A stretch of 64,000 nucleotides of DNA from Rhynochetos jubatus (Eukaryota; Chordata; Aves; Eurypygiformes; Rhynochetidae): contig CM050652.1 in NCBI GenBank assembly GCA_027574665.1, positions 2,584,589 through 2,648,588 of the forward strand. Direction: 5' to 3'. Of the stretch, positions 1-10,900 are shown in pieces (position 1 is the stretch's first letter; every line of letters starts with the position of its first letter). Both the position numbers and the translations under genes were made by a program. The notes under the pieces were generated by a model that ran no database searches, had not been told where the DNA came from, and saw nothing but the letters and a program-made list of their open reading frames with translations.

Positions 1-40
1 AGACTGAAGAAGGGAAGGCTTCGGGGAGACCTTTCACACC
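1..40 (+). mobile_element. Possible CR1 fragment at the window edge
   Basis: The first 40 bases resemble the CR1 segment GCCTGGAGAAGRGAAGGCTCYGGGGAGACCT found in the better copies at about 7,060 and 59,040. The match stops at about 40 and the element may extend beyond the left edge. It is short, so the call is tentative. Confidence 0.35.
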
Positions 41-543
41 ACACCAGGTGTGGCACAAAGCCAGACCGTGAACAACAGAAAACAACAGTAAGGTGACAGC
101 AGAGGGAAATCAGACAAGAGGATGTGACAGCAACAACCCAATCCAGGTAGGGTTACACATGCCATCAGAGAGAGGGATGAGGAGACTGACATCAAACTGC
201 TGAAAATGTTTCAGAGGGAACAAGGTAAGTTTCAGAAAGTCATATTTAAGGTAAAACGAGATAAAACAGAAAGAAGGAAATTAAAGTTCAAGTCTGGGCT
301 CTGGGAATACGAGGTGACAACACTGAGATCTCCAGCTCTTTAGTCTGTTATAATGACTTATTAAAAATAAGAAGCAGCACAGCTAAGAGCAATACAAAGG
401 ACAGTGAAGTTGAAAAAAACAACAACAGAAGAAGGCAATGAAAAGATTTCCTTAAAGACATTCTCTGGCAAACATAAAGAGGAATTATGAACAGATATAC
501 TTCTTTTGCCTTCACTTTTGAATCCCAGACTGCTTCAGGTTCG
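41..543. other. EXOC4 intron 3, unassigned
   Basis: AT-leaning intronic sequence with A-rich patches and no recognisable exon, RNA gene or repeat. The single open frame here is not supported by any motif. Confidence 0.6.
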
Positions 544-1056
544 AAAGGGCCTCCAGAGAACATCTAATTCACCCCCCTGGTCAAGTATGGTCACCTAGAG
601 ACAGTTAACCAGGACCCCATTCTGTCTGGTTTCGAAAATTTGCCATGGATGGAAACTCCACCACCTATAGCCAACCTGGTCCAGTGTTCAACCATCTTTA
701 TTTCCAAATGTCAGAAACATTTTACTGTATTTTCCTGTGGCTCAATCTGGGACAACTGCTTCTTCTCCTGTTACTGGACACACCACTGAGAAGTCTGGCT
801 CTGTTTTCTTTGCATCCTCCCATCAGGTATTTATGACCACCACCATCATCTCCCTGAGGTTTCCCTTCTGCAAGTGAAGCAGTCCCAGCTCCCTCAGCCT
901 CTCCTTACATGTGAGCTGCTCCTGTCCCTTAACCATCTTTCTGGTTTTTCACTGGAATGGATCCAGTAACTACATCACTTGACTGTAGAGCCCAAAACTG
1001 GACTCAGCACTCCACGTGTCAGGACCGAGGAGAGGGGAAAGACCACCTGCCCTCAT
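544..1056 (-). mobile_element. Old CR1 LINE, 3' end
   Basis: A diverged CR1 in antisense orientation on the plus strand. The order of landmarks is kept: CATCTAATTCACCCCCCTGG near the 3' end, then ACACCACTGAGAAGTCTGGC, GGTATTTATGACCACC, TCCCTTAACCATCTTTCTGG and CCAAAACTGGACTCAGCACT. The 3' terminal ATTCT repeats are lost. Many substitutions and small gaps mark it as older than the copies at 46.5 or 49 kb. It sits in EXOC4 intron 3, in the same sense as the gene. Confidence 0.85.
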
Positions 1057-1859
1057 GTTTTTAATTACTGGTAGAAGACAGTTCTGGGTAAAAAAGGACT
1101 GCAACCTAGCGAGGAAGCATGCTTAAGTTCAGAAACAAGGGGAAGAAAAAAGGAAAGATTGTTATTAGAGAAATTCAGAAAACTTCTGCCTTCACCACCA
1201 GACTGGAACTGAAAGGTACGCTTATAAAACAGATGAAACTGAAAAGGAAAAACACTTCCAGGGAGGGAGAAAAAAAAAAGCTGGAAATAAGTAGAAAGGA
1301 TTAAGAGTCCTGGTAAGAGACCTAGAGAAAGACAATGAGAGGCAAACACATCTAAATGATAAAAGACAATCTTCCCTCCCTTTGAATAATGACCAAAGTT
1401 GTGAGTGCATTCTGGCAGATGAACTAGGAGACACGCAGAATAGTTCTGTCATAACAAAAATGGTTTAGAAAGAATTGATAAGATAAAGAAGATGACACAG
1501 GCAGGTGTCTGGGAAATTAATTTTAAAATAAAGCACCAGGTTGAAACAGTCGAAGGAAGTCCTGTGTGCAGACCAAATGGGTAAAGAACTAAATGGTTAC
1601 AAAAATCATCAGGATCAGGACACAAACATGTAAAGCGAGCTCTGAAAGACAACCAGATGGGATGATACCCATGACCTTAAGTCCAGTAAGAAGGATCAAA
1701 ACAAAACCAAACAAATTCCAGTACAAGAACGCAGCAAATGACAGAAGAAGAAACCAAGCAGCTAAAAAAGGCAAGTAGTAACATAGACAATGGATGACCA
1801 GACAGCTGACCAGTGTGCTTCTGGTGGGTACTGGCCCAGCACAAGGTACAACATCTTAC
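1057..1859. other. EXOC4 intron 3, proximal part
   Basis: Purine-rich on the plus strand (A/G runs such as GGGAAGAAAAAAGGAAAG near 1,140), so pyrimidine-rich in the gene's sense. No exon, RNA gene or clear repeat seen. The overlapping small open frames are not supported. Confidence 0.6.
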
Positions 1860-2054
1860 CAGCATGTCTGTCGCATTGAGATAGTGCTTGCTGGCCATGC
1901 ACTGTTCCAGCTTCTGAGGGACCTGCTTGATGTTCTCTATCTCATCCAGCAGATTCAGGACATGTTTGTGCTCGATCCCCTCAATCCACAGCTTGCGCAA
2001 CTCATCCCGCTTGCAGTGCAGCAGCATCTTGCATGACAGCAGATTCTCCTTCAC
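1860..2054 (-). CDS. EXOC4: EXOC4 (Sec8) exon 3
   Basis: A 195-nt exon of 65 complete codons, residues 93-157. It starts [20 protein letters not shown] and ends [11 protein letters not shown]. It continues the N-terminal helical domain; the stretch [20 protein letters not shown] is a near-perfect match to remembered mammalian Sec8. The acceptor is ATGTAG with AG at 2,056-2,055, and the donor is CTG|GTAAGA with GT at 1,859-1,858. Reading past the donor gives non-homologous residues, which confirms the boundary. The exon is symmetric (phase 0-0), so skipping it would keep the frame while removing 65 residues. The next exon (expected to begin VSAVESLEGPL in other vertebrates) is not found in positions 1-1,859, so it lies outside the window. 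Confidence 0.96.
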
Positions 2055-2168
2055 CTACATGGAATATGTCAAAAGATTAATTACATCTGTACCTGTAATT
2101 GGTGTATCTAACACAGATCAACCCTTTCCCACGTTTATTTTTTTTAATTCCTAATAAAGTATCACACT

Positions 2169-2447
2169 GGTGTAGTCTCAGGGGTGTCCAGTGACAGGGC
2201 TAAGGGCCATGGGCATAAACTGGAAAACAGAAGGTTCAACCTGAACATGAGGAAACCCTTCTGCCCTGTGAGGATGCCAGAGCCCTGGGACAGGCTGCCC
2301 AGAGAGGGGGGAGTCTCCTTCCCTGGAGACTTTCCAAAGCCGCCTGGACTTGTTCCTGTGGGATCTGCTCTAGGGGATCCTGCTCTGGTAGGGGGGTTGG
2401 ACTAGATGATCTCTAGAGATCCCTTTCAAACCCGACCACTCTGAATT
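2169..2447 (+). mobile_element. CR1 LINE 3' end in EXOC4 intron 2
   Basis: About 280 bp of CR1 in sense orientation. It runs from GGGGTGTCCAGTGACAGGGC through CTGGGACAGGCTGCCCAGAG and GTTGGACTAGATGATCTCTA to a decayed tail near ACCACTCTGAATTAC. It is opposite in orientation to both EXOC4 and the CR1 at 544-1,056, and begins only 115 bp upstream of exon 3. Confidence 0.88.
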
Positions 2448-5417
2448 ACAAGACTATAACCAAATCCAAGTTCCTTAAAATACCTGGTTATTCCTTTGTA
2501 TGTACATACAAACCAGAGCTCCTTTCATAGGCAATTGGGTTTTTAGTGCAAGCTTCGTACCACTAGTGAAAATGTCACTGAACTATCGTAACGTGAACAA
2601 ACACAGGATCCTATTCACCACTACCAAACACTTATTTGCACGTTATCCAACAATCAATTCAGTATTTTGGCATACAGCAAGAATCTCATTTTCAGTGAAA
2701 GCAAATAAGCCACTACTAATTTTCCTGCTGTAAACATTTTCCATCTGTCTATTAAATCTTTTGGCACATCTCCTCCTCTCTTCAAGTGTGGGGTCCATTT
2801 CTTGAAATCTGACTATCTGAGAGTACAGACATTTCCTAACACCTCAAGCAATAACCAATCTTTCTAAGATATATGGTTTTATCGGAACAAAGAGCAGTGA
2901 AGATACAGTTCAATTCAGCATTTCCATTATCAAGGCCATTACATCACTTAAATACCTCAGTGTTTGCCATTCAGCTTGTTTCCAAGCCTCATGCCATCCT
3001 CCAGGTGGCAAAGTCTCTACTACCCTACCCCATTCGGGAAAGGTCAGTTTTTCTTCCCCATTCTTTCTGCTCAAACACAGCCTGCATTCTCTGCTTTCAG
3101 GTTCTCCCGACACCCTCTGGTAAGGTCAGTATAACCTTGCTTTTCTTGCATAATGCAAATCAATAATACATATTAAAATGTGGAAGCAATTAACAACACA
3201 GCTTCACACATTGCTTTCACACGACTCTTGTTTTTGTGATAAGTTATGAATACTTAGGGTCCAACCTTTTCTCAGGCTGAACTCACACTGAATTACACAT
3301 GAAGAGAGACCCCTCAGAAGCAGACCCTTCAATTTATTTTTAAATAGTGAGCCTTCAAATGCCTCCAAAAATCCCACTTTGGCTGCATATTCCCCTACAT
3401 TGTTCATCTAAAGGCGGTTTAAAAAAAAATACATGCGAAGCACATAGATGGACCAAAATACAGACAACCGGTAAATAACAACAGCTACATAAAACAGCCT
3501 CCATCCAGAGTCACAAGAGACTCCGGTTTCCATACAGTACCCCTGCACTCCGAAATGTCCTTCTGAAAAGAGTAACATAGAAAAACCCTCAGCCAACAGA
3601 AAACCTCATGTCAGAGTGCCGTAACTCGCTGCAAAAGCAGAGGCAAACTAAAACGCATACGGAGTTCATTTCAGACGTAATCCCTGTTCGATGCCTTAAT
3701 TTAAATTTCTTCACTGACCCAGCACACCATCATCAGTGGACTGCTGTTACACAGAGCCAAATTAGGTCAGCAAAGGAATCGTGGGGCTAGAAAGAATCTC
3801 ACAAGACATTGCTACTCCTTGTCCTTGCAAGAAAGATGATCAGCTCTGTCTACCTGTGGGAGCAGGGGAAAGAATGAACAGACAGTCTTTAAGAATGAAC
3901 CTCCCCTTGGTAGGCCAAATTCTTTCCACTTTATAATTCAATTTTACAGTGGTAACACCTCTAAAGCTAGATTCAAAACTAGGCCTTTCCCAACAGGAAT
4001 TCATGAAGAATTGACTACCAAAAGCTGATACACAGAGGGATCTGGACTATCCATCACTTCCACAATTCCTAACGCAAGTAAACATTGGTGTGATGATCCA
4101 CCTTCCACAAGAGAAACATCAGAAAAGTCTGATGGTGTAACACAGATTGATGACAAACCAGATCTGGGCCTCCAGTGAGATTAGGTCAGAACTACTTCAA
4201 TACATATTGACCAAAACTAATAAGAAAACTTAAATATCAAAAGGTCCTTCACCCTCACAGTCATTCTTCTAGAGAGGACCAAAAGGTCACACCCCTATAT
4301 GTTTGTTTTGACCTCTGCAAAGCCTAGCACACTGTCTGAAAACAGGCCACTGGCTACAGTTTATTTCAAATTTAGCACAATTGATCTCTGCTTTCAAAGC
4401 GCTGAGCCTTGTACATAAATCCTAGAATGAACTCTTACCCTTGGAAAGCATCAAAATGTTCTCATTTTCTTTGAAAATGCTAAATGAATTTTCAAACCCA
4501 GAAGGGTCAGTACATGGCCCCAGAAGGGTAAAAGCCTACTGCTCGGAAAGGTTTTCAGCTGAGACCTCCAAAAGTCAGGAAAAAAGAAAACTGAATAAAT
4601 TCAGTGCCCAGTTTGCCAAGTTTAGGCATAGCAAACAACACAGGGGTAAAAGATAGGACAGGAGATTAAAGAACTAATCTGTAGCTGAAGGGAGAGAGCA
4701 GATGGAACAAGTCCACAACAAAGAGTGCTGGAGTTATTTACTGGCACGATACCGAAGCGTGAGCACTCAAAATACAGAAAGATACAGGGGCACAGAGTTC
4801 ACGTACATTCACACAACAGAACTGAGTTTGGAAATAGCACCAAAATTCATATTCTCTGAGCGAAAAGCAAGCTGATGAATCACCCAGACTATTCAGGAGG
4901 TGATTGGAGGCCAACATATCAAAACATGAACAGATTAGATGGGAAGGTGTTAGCTTAGCTGCCCTTAGACTTCAGAAGCCTGATAGCAACATGCCCAGAC
5001 AATAAATGAACAGGGGGCACAGCACAACTTTGCACTTCATATCCACCTCTCCTTTTGCTTCTTAATTACTTGTGTTCTCAGACAACAGGGAGAGATCCTA
5101 CAGGAAACATGTTAGTAAGACACAGTTTGCGACCACTGCATCAGGACTGGACAGTTTGCTCGTAGCCATGTCACAGAGTGACTTGGAATTTGGAATTAGT
5201 GGGTAAAAGTGCTTTCTCAATTCAATTTTTAGTTCAGTTCAGAATGATGGCAAGTAGCTGGGAAAAGAGAAAGAAATAAAAGGTCAAAATGGGAACTTAC
5301 AGCATTACACTACCAATAAGAGGACAGGACACAGGAAAAAACTGCAGAGATTTGTACCCAGAGCACACACTCTCAAGCGGATACAAACACAGAAGCACAT
5401 GCAGAGCTAGACTTCAC
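2448..5417. other. EXOC4 intron 2, no gene recognised
   Basis: About 3 kb of AT-leaning intronic sequence. I find no exon, structured RNA or clear mobile element. Short open frames (for example 2,873-3,166 and 4,441-4,656) lack codon bias, splice context or recognisable motifs. Confidence 0.65.
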
Positions 5418-5607
5418 CTGTTTGATCTTATTGCGCGAGTTTGTGATGCGCTCTGTGATGCTCTGGTACGTGCGGATCGCGGTGGTGAGCTCGGTGTAGT
5501 GCTGGACAATGAGTTCATCCAAATCCCGGTCACGCTTCTCATAAGCTTCTTCCAGGCGGCCTTTCTCAGTCTCTCGGTCCTCAACGTCATCGCTGGTAGA
5601 TAAAGTC
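5418..5607 (-). CDS. EXOC4: EXOC4 (Sec8) exon 2
   Basis: A 190-nt exon encoding residues 29-92. It begins [13 protein letters not shown] and ends with NSRNKIKQ, essentially identical to vertebrate Sec8. It lies in the N-terminal Sec8 exocyst domain, a predicted helical, coiled-coil-prone region used for assembly with other exocyst subunits. The acceptor is TTTTAG at 5,613-5,608 and the donor is CAG|GTGAAG with GT at 5,417-5,416. Exons 1 and 2 together give 276 nt, so the next exon starts in phase 0. The exon is markedly more CpG-rich than its intronic surroundings, consistent with coding constraint. Frames overlapping it on the plus strand are shadows. Confidence 0.96.
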
Positions 5608-6864
5608 CTAAAACATTACAAAAAGAGGGATATGTTGAAATTATCTACAAGGACAGGATGTCTTGGCCTAAAAGAAAATGCATTACCTACTGCAAACCAG
5701 TCACTCTTATTAGTCTATACACTTCACTGAGCACAGTTTGTTTCTGGTAACGTGTCTGTCTAGTGTTCAGTAGAGAACAATGTGCTTCAAGAAAATAAAA
5801 ACCCATAAATATTGTGGTTTGTTACTTTCCCAATTTTTAGACGCTTCGGAGCTTTTTTTACTACAGTACAGGATTTATGAAAAGGGAAAATTATCTATTA
5901 GTTATACTTCCAGAGAGTCATTAATATGCGCACAGTATAACATATGGAATATATCCTGATTTATTACTTCAAGAACTATAAAGAAGAAATTCTGCTTTAG
6001 ACTCAGGGACCAGCACAACTGTTTGGTAGGAGTGCTGCAGTTACTACTACTTACCTCTCCAAAGTACACTAGGGATAACACAGCTACATAGAGAAACTGG
6101 TCAAAATGCTACTCACGCCTTTCAACAGCCCATCTCTTTTCAAACTTACACCAGTACAGCAAAGAAGTGTCATGGGCCCTTATATCCCCCCTTGTTTATT
6201 TTAACCTCCAAGTAACAACATCAGGTAAGGTTAATTGGAGTTTTTTGTTATAAATCAATGAAGTTTGAGATTGCAACAAAACTGTTGAAAATGTAATGAA
6301 ACAGACACAGGAGACAAAAGTTTGTCACTCCCAATTTCAGAGATTTACTTAAGAATCAACATTATCTTTACTTTCCCCCTCCTCTCTTTCCACCCTGTTC
6401 TCTCCCTCCAGACCCATCCTGCCACCAGATGCAGATCCCACACCTGGAATGACTCGATCACATTACCAGAAAGACCCAGGACACTGCAATAGCCAGAGAC
6501 TAATGTCTCCTACAGTAGGTAGCACTCACAAAGTCAGTTTTGGAAAAAAAAAGTCATCCTGAATTTTCTGTTTCCTTTATCCTTGGAAGGGGAGCTATGG
6601 TGCATACAGGTGTGTTTTAAATCAGCAGTACCAACACTGAAAACCATATACTTCATGGTAAAAAAAAAAGATAGATGTTATACCAGTGTTAAGGCTGTGA
6701 TGTAGTTATGACCTAAAAAACCAAAATGGATGAGTTCTATAGCCCTACTGACAACTTCTGACCACTTCAAACAAATTCTGATGAGAGAAGCAAAAACAGA
6801 TTTTGTGGGGTTTTTTAAATTGTTACATATAAACTGTTAAGGATCACATGCCTGAACATCATAT
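5608..6864. other. EXOC4 intron 1, distal part
   Basis: AT-rich intron immediately upstream of exon 2. It contains a T-rich stretch near 5,820-5,870 and short A runs (6,543-6,551 and 6,660-6,670). No gene or mobile element recognised before the CR1 beginning at 6,865. Confidence 0.6.
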
Positions 6865-7437
6865 GGCCAGCAGGTAGAGGGAGGTAATTCTCCCCCTCTG
6901 CTCTGCTCTTGTGAGGCCCCACCTGCAGTTCGGTCTCCAGCTCTGGGCCCCCAACACATGAAGGATATCGATCAGTTGAAACAAGTCCAGAGGAGGCCAC
7001 GAAGATGCTCAGAGGGCTGGAGCACCTCTGCTATGAAGAAAGGTTGAGAGAATTGGGCTTGTTCAGCCTGGAGAAGAGAAGGCTCTGGGGAGAACTTAGA
7101 GCCCCTTCCAGTACCTGAAGGGGAACTACAGGGAAGCTGGGAGGGACATTCTACAAGGGCCTGTAGTGACAGGACAAGGGGTAACAGGTTTAAATTCAAA
7201 GCAGGAAATTTAGATTAGATATCAGGAAGAAATTCTTCCTGGAGAGGGTGGGGAACACCGGGACAGGTTGCCCAGAGAAGCTGTGAATGCCCCATCCCTG
7301 GAAGTGTCCAAGGCCAGGCTGGATGAGGCTTGGAGCAACCTGGGCTAGTGGAGGGTGTCCCTGCCCATGGCAGGGGGGTTGGAACTGGATGGTCTTTAAG
7401 GTCCTTTCCAACCCAAACCACTCTGTGATTCTATGAT
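6865..7437 (+). mobile_element. CR1 LINE, about 570 bp, intron 1
   Basis: A well-preserved 5'-truncated CR1 in sense orientation. It begins GGCCAGCAGGTAGAGGGAGG, includes ATTCTCCCCCTCTGCTCTG (the C-terminal part of CR1 ORF2) and GGCTTGTTCAGCCTGGAGAA, and ends AACCCAAACCACTCTGTGATTCTATGAT. The long minus-strand open frames inside it arise because this subfamily is open on its antisense strand; near-identical peptides recur in other copies in the window. Confidence 0.95.
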
Positions 7438-8944
7438 CATGAAACAATCACAACTTTCAAAGAAATCTGCACCATCTACTTGCTGAAAGTGAGATACCTT
7501 TAAAAATCCAATCAGTAGAGCATGAACATGTGCAGACTATTTCATTTAAATCACAGCAGTTCAGGTCTGATGGTACGCATCCTGCACTTAAAAGAGTATA
7601 GAAATAGTCAGAGACAAGAACAGCCACTGCTTCCAACCCAAAAAGACTGAACAAAACACAGCACCAGGAGTAAAAGAGAACTTGAGGTTTTTCTGGATTT
7701 CTTAAGCTACTTGTGTGGACAAGGTCAAATAGTTGAAAGGAGACCAAACAAAACCCATGGTTGAATGCTGCTGCTGCTCTCTGCTACCATAAAGGCTTTC
7801 ACTTTGGATTTGCTAAAGCAATGAGGTCTAGTCAAACTAAACCCAGCCTCCTGTTGCATGTCCTGCTGTCAAGTAAGAAAGAAAATATCAATTTTTCCTG
7901 TAATAACAGTCTCATGTCCTCTACTGTAGAAGTTCGAAGATAAGCAAGAACTGCTTGCACATCACTGAAAAATAACAAAGTAGAGAAACCTATTTCCTCA
8001 TGGTTTATTTAAGAGTATCTTCAACAACAACAAGAAGGACACAAGAAGGGTTAGTATCTTATGGATTTTTCTGAGTTCTTCAATACCATTAGGAAAGCAG
8101 TAGGAACTCCAGTGCAAACAAAGAATTTAAACATACAAGAAATGTCCTCTCCCTCTCAAAGTCAACAGAGACATACCCATAACTTCCAGTTCGCTGCTCT
8201 TTCTTCCCTTCAAAGAAAAACAACAGGCTGTACCACCTACTCAGTGACTCCATCTTTAAGAAGTAAAAAAAAAAGGCATATCACAGGGGATCACGATCCC
8301 AGAAAGAGCAGCTAAGAAAACTCAAGTGAGCAAAAATCTGTACTACCATATGGAACAAGGCACAAGAGGAGGACAGGAGCACATGCACACTTGTCCTATT
8401 CAACTACCCAGGAGGACAAGGGAATTACAGCCAAAATATGTCCTACAACACCCTAAAAGAAGACAATGTACCCAAGCGACGTGTTTTATTTTAGACTGTT
8501 TTAACACTCCGTTTCACTTTCAGATGGCAGAGGCAGAAGGCCATAGCAGATACCACATGGAAATGGGAAGAGATCCTCTTTCTTTTGTTATGCCTCCAAC
8601 TATCAGTTTGGGTGCTTCACACCCTGCTCCCAAACACCAAGAGCTGTATGTTTTACAGGGGATGCGGGTGCACATCTCCTCTTGCACAAACACTGAGATT
8701 AGAATCCCCCTCTCTCGTTTCACTGACAGCGTAGCTTCTTCAAATAAAACTTGTCTGTGTAGCATTTCAAATACCATGCTTCATGATAGCTGCACAACAG
8801 GAATGCCTTCTGATGTTATTACAGTAATATTCCACTCCCAAGCAATCTTAGTTGTGTCTTAAATCACATCTTCACCAAAAGTTTCTCTTCATTTATGCCC
8901 TACACTTCACTACCATGCAAAAAGGACCTGGAAAGTAAGACCAG
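7438..8944. other. EXOC4 intron 1, unassigned
   Basis: No repeat or exon recognised. The longest open frame (8,326-8,862, plus strand, 178 codons) opens antisense to EXOC4 and contains a pyrimidine-rich AG at 8,518-8,520, but its translation has no family resemblance I know, so I do not call it a gene. Confidence 0.55.
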
Positions 8945-9095
8945 TAGTACAGTGGTTAGAAAACAAGTGTGGAATTTGGCAATCTCTTACAGCCTCTGCT
9001 CTACCACAGACCTCTGACACTACGCTGGCCGCACCCTCACACTGCAGACTACATTTTGACACTAGAGTGTGAGCTGCACACAGCTCTTACCTGCT
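8945..9095 (+). repeat. tRNA-derived SINE remnant (MIR-like)
   Basis: The stretch GTACAGTGGTTAGAAAACAAG followed by CTCTGCTCTACCACAGACCT resembles the tRNA-like head and the start of the core of MIR/CORE-SINE repeats (pattern: CAGTGGTTAGAGCA, then GGCTCTGCCACNGACCT). It is strongly diverged and no clear 3' LINE-like tail remains. A chance likeness cannot be excluded by eye. Confidence 0.45.
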
Positions 9096-10604
9096 CCAGA
9101 CAAATACCTGCATTCCGGTGGAACGCGCTGAGCAGGCAGATCTGTCCTTGTGGCCCAGTTTCTCTCTCTCACCTGAGGGACACACAGCATTGGTTCCTCA
9201 AACAAGCGAGCTGTGACTACATGCGCTGAGTACTACTGAAACACTCCTTGCTGTTAGCAGCGGTCACGTAAACACTTCAACAAAGCGATGTATGAAGATG
9301 TGCTGCTAGAAGGCAGAGCTGTTAATGCAACGCTGTTAAACATACAGTACTTGTGAGGCACAGCAAAGTTTGGGTTCGTGTTATAACAGGTGAATAGAAA
9401 GCATGTGCAAGGACGTACTTGGCAGTAAATCTTCCTCCATTCAGAGCTCCTGCAGATGAATATGCTTTCTTTGTGAAGAAGTGCTTATTTTTGCTAGAAC
9501 AATGTTCTTCAGCATGATTACACCAGACACCAACACACAGCCTTTTTAGGAGTTGATATATTGCTTGATTTTGAGGCTGAAGGATATTGCTTGTCTTGGT
9601 AGCTAATGAAAACATCGATTCTCTCTAACCTGCCTTACAGATGGCAGGAGTCGTGGATTGCTACAGACAACGTACGATACAGGCCAGTTCGGGTCTGCTA
9701 CTAGACTAGAAGAGTTTTTAATTAAGCCAAACAGTTTCCAAATTCCTGATTTGCCAAAGCTGTTCAAGTTTTGGTTTGAATCCCCCTGTAATGCCAGTGG
9801 TTTGTTACAACAGCTAAAGATCTTTCTCCAAGGCTACGACTGTGTCACTAATGTCAGAGCACATTGGAAGCCTCTTCTGCTGCTTCAGCAAGCTCCTGCC
9901 CAACTTAGGCTTCCTGAAAATACGGATGTGATTGGGGGTTAAGTAGATTCAAACTGTGCTGCCCAGCTGGTTTTGGCCTTGTAATTTAGTTTAACTTACA
10001 CTCTGTAGGAAAAACATTTTTTGCTAAAATCACTACAGATTTGCACAGCCAAAATAGATGTTTATGAAGCCTGAGAGAGAGGTCACAACTGGACCCGGAT
10101 CTGAAAAACACAAGACATGCAAGAACGGCAAAGCTAGTATAGCTGGAAATCAGAAGCCTTTGTGAAATACTACCAGCTTACTCCTACTGAAATGATATAA
10201 TGACCACGTCTGACTAAAAGTATCAATTTCAGTTGTCATTTTGTTGCCTGCTTAGATATATAATATACATTTGCTGCCACCTTCAGCAGAATCAAGATGC
10301 TTTAGGAGGTGAAAAGACAGCCCATCTGGCTGAGCACCACACACCTTCTCACGTCATTTACACCCACAACACAGCCAGTAGCAGCATGAAAATACTGTCA
10401 ACTCATATTCAAAAGAACAGTAACAGCGATACAGCAGTCTTGCAGCTCCAGTCCATCCAACCTGACTTCAGGAACTTCAGCAGCACACGCTGGGAACATA
10501 GCTGCCAATTAAGTCCTTTTCCTCACTTACAGTTCTCTGAAAAATGAGCTTAATATGCAGCAGCAGCCCAGAATCCAACAAGATGAAAGCAAGACAAAGG
10601 AATC
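9096..10604. other. EXOC4 intron 1, unassigned
   Basis: About 1.5 kb without a recognised element. Short open frames such as 10,233-10,547 show no known domain. Confidence 0.55.
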
Positions 10605-10900
10605 ACTCTGCTGCTGTATAAAACCTTACTAGGTCTGTACTTGGAGTGATGTGTGCAGTTCTGGTCTCCTAATACCTTTGCTGTCCTTGGAAGGGCAACT
10701 AAAACAACAGACAGGATGAAGTAGCTGTTCTCTGCAGAGACACTAAAGCCAAGACTCTTCAGTTCAGAACAGAAAAGGCTGAAAGGAGGTATGACTGAGG
10801 TCTGCAGAAGTCAGAAACAAGATGAATAACATAAATGCAGAACAGTTTTCACAAGAATTTTCACAAGAAGTGCGTGTGACCCACTCCGCAGTTGTGTGCC
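10605..10900 (+). mobile_element. Ancient diverged CR1 fragment
   Basis: Landmarks GTATAAAACCTTACTAGGTC, then ACTTGGAGTGATGTGTGCAG and TTCTGGTCTCC follow the order of an old CR1 subfamily (the part encoding the C-terminus of ORF2). Later parts (AACAGAAAAGGCTGAAAGGA and GTATGACTGAGGTC) also fit but are more decayed. The 3' boundary is uncertain. Confidence 0.6.

Noticed and set aside
8326-8862. 178-codon plus-strand open frame in EXOC4 intron 1
   Set aside because: Antisense to EXOC4, no known family, no codon bias visible. A pyrimidine-AG near 8,520 is common in introns by chance.
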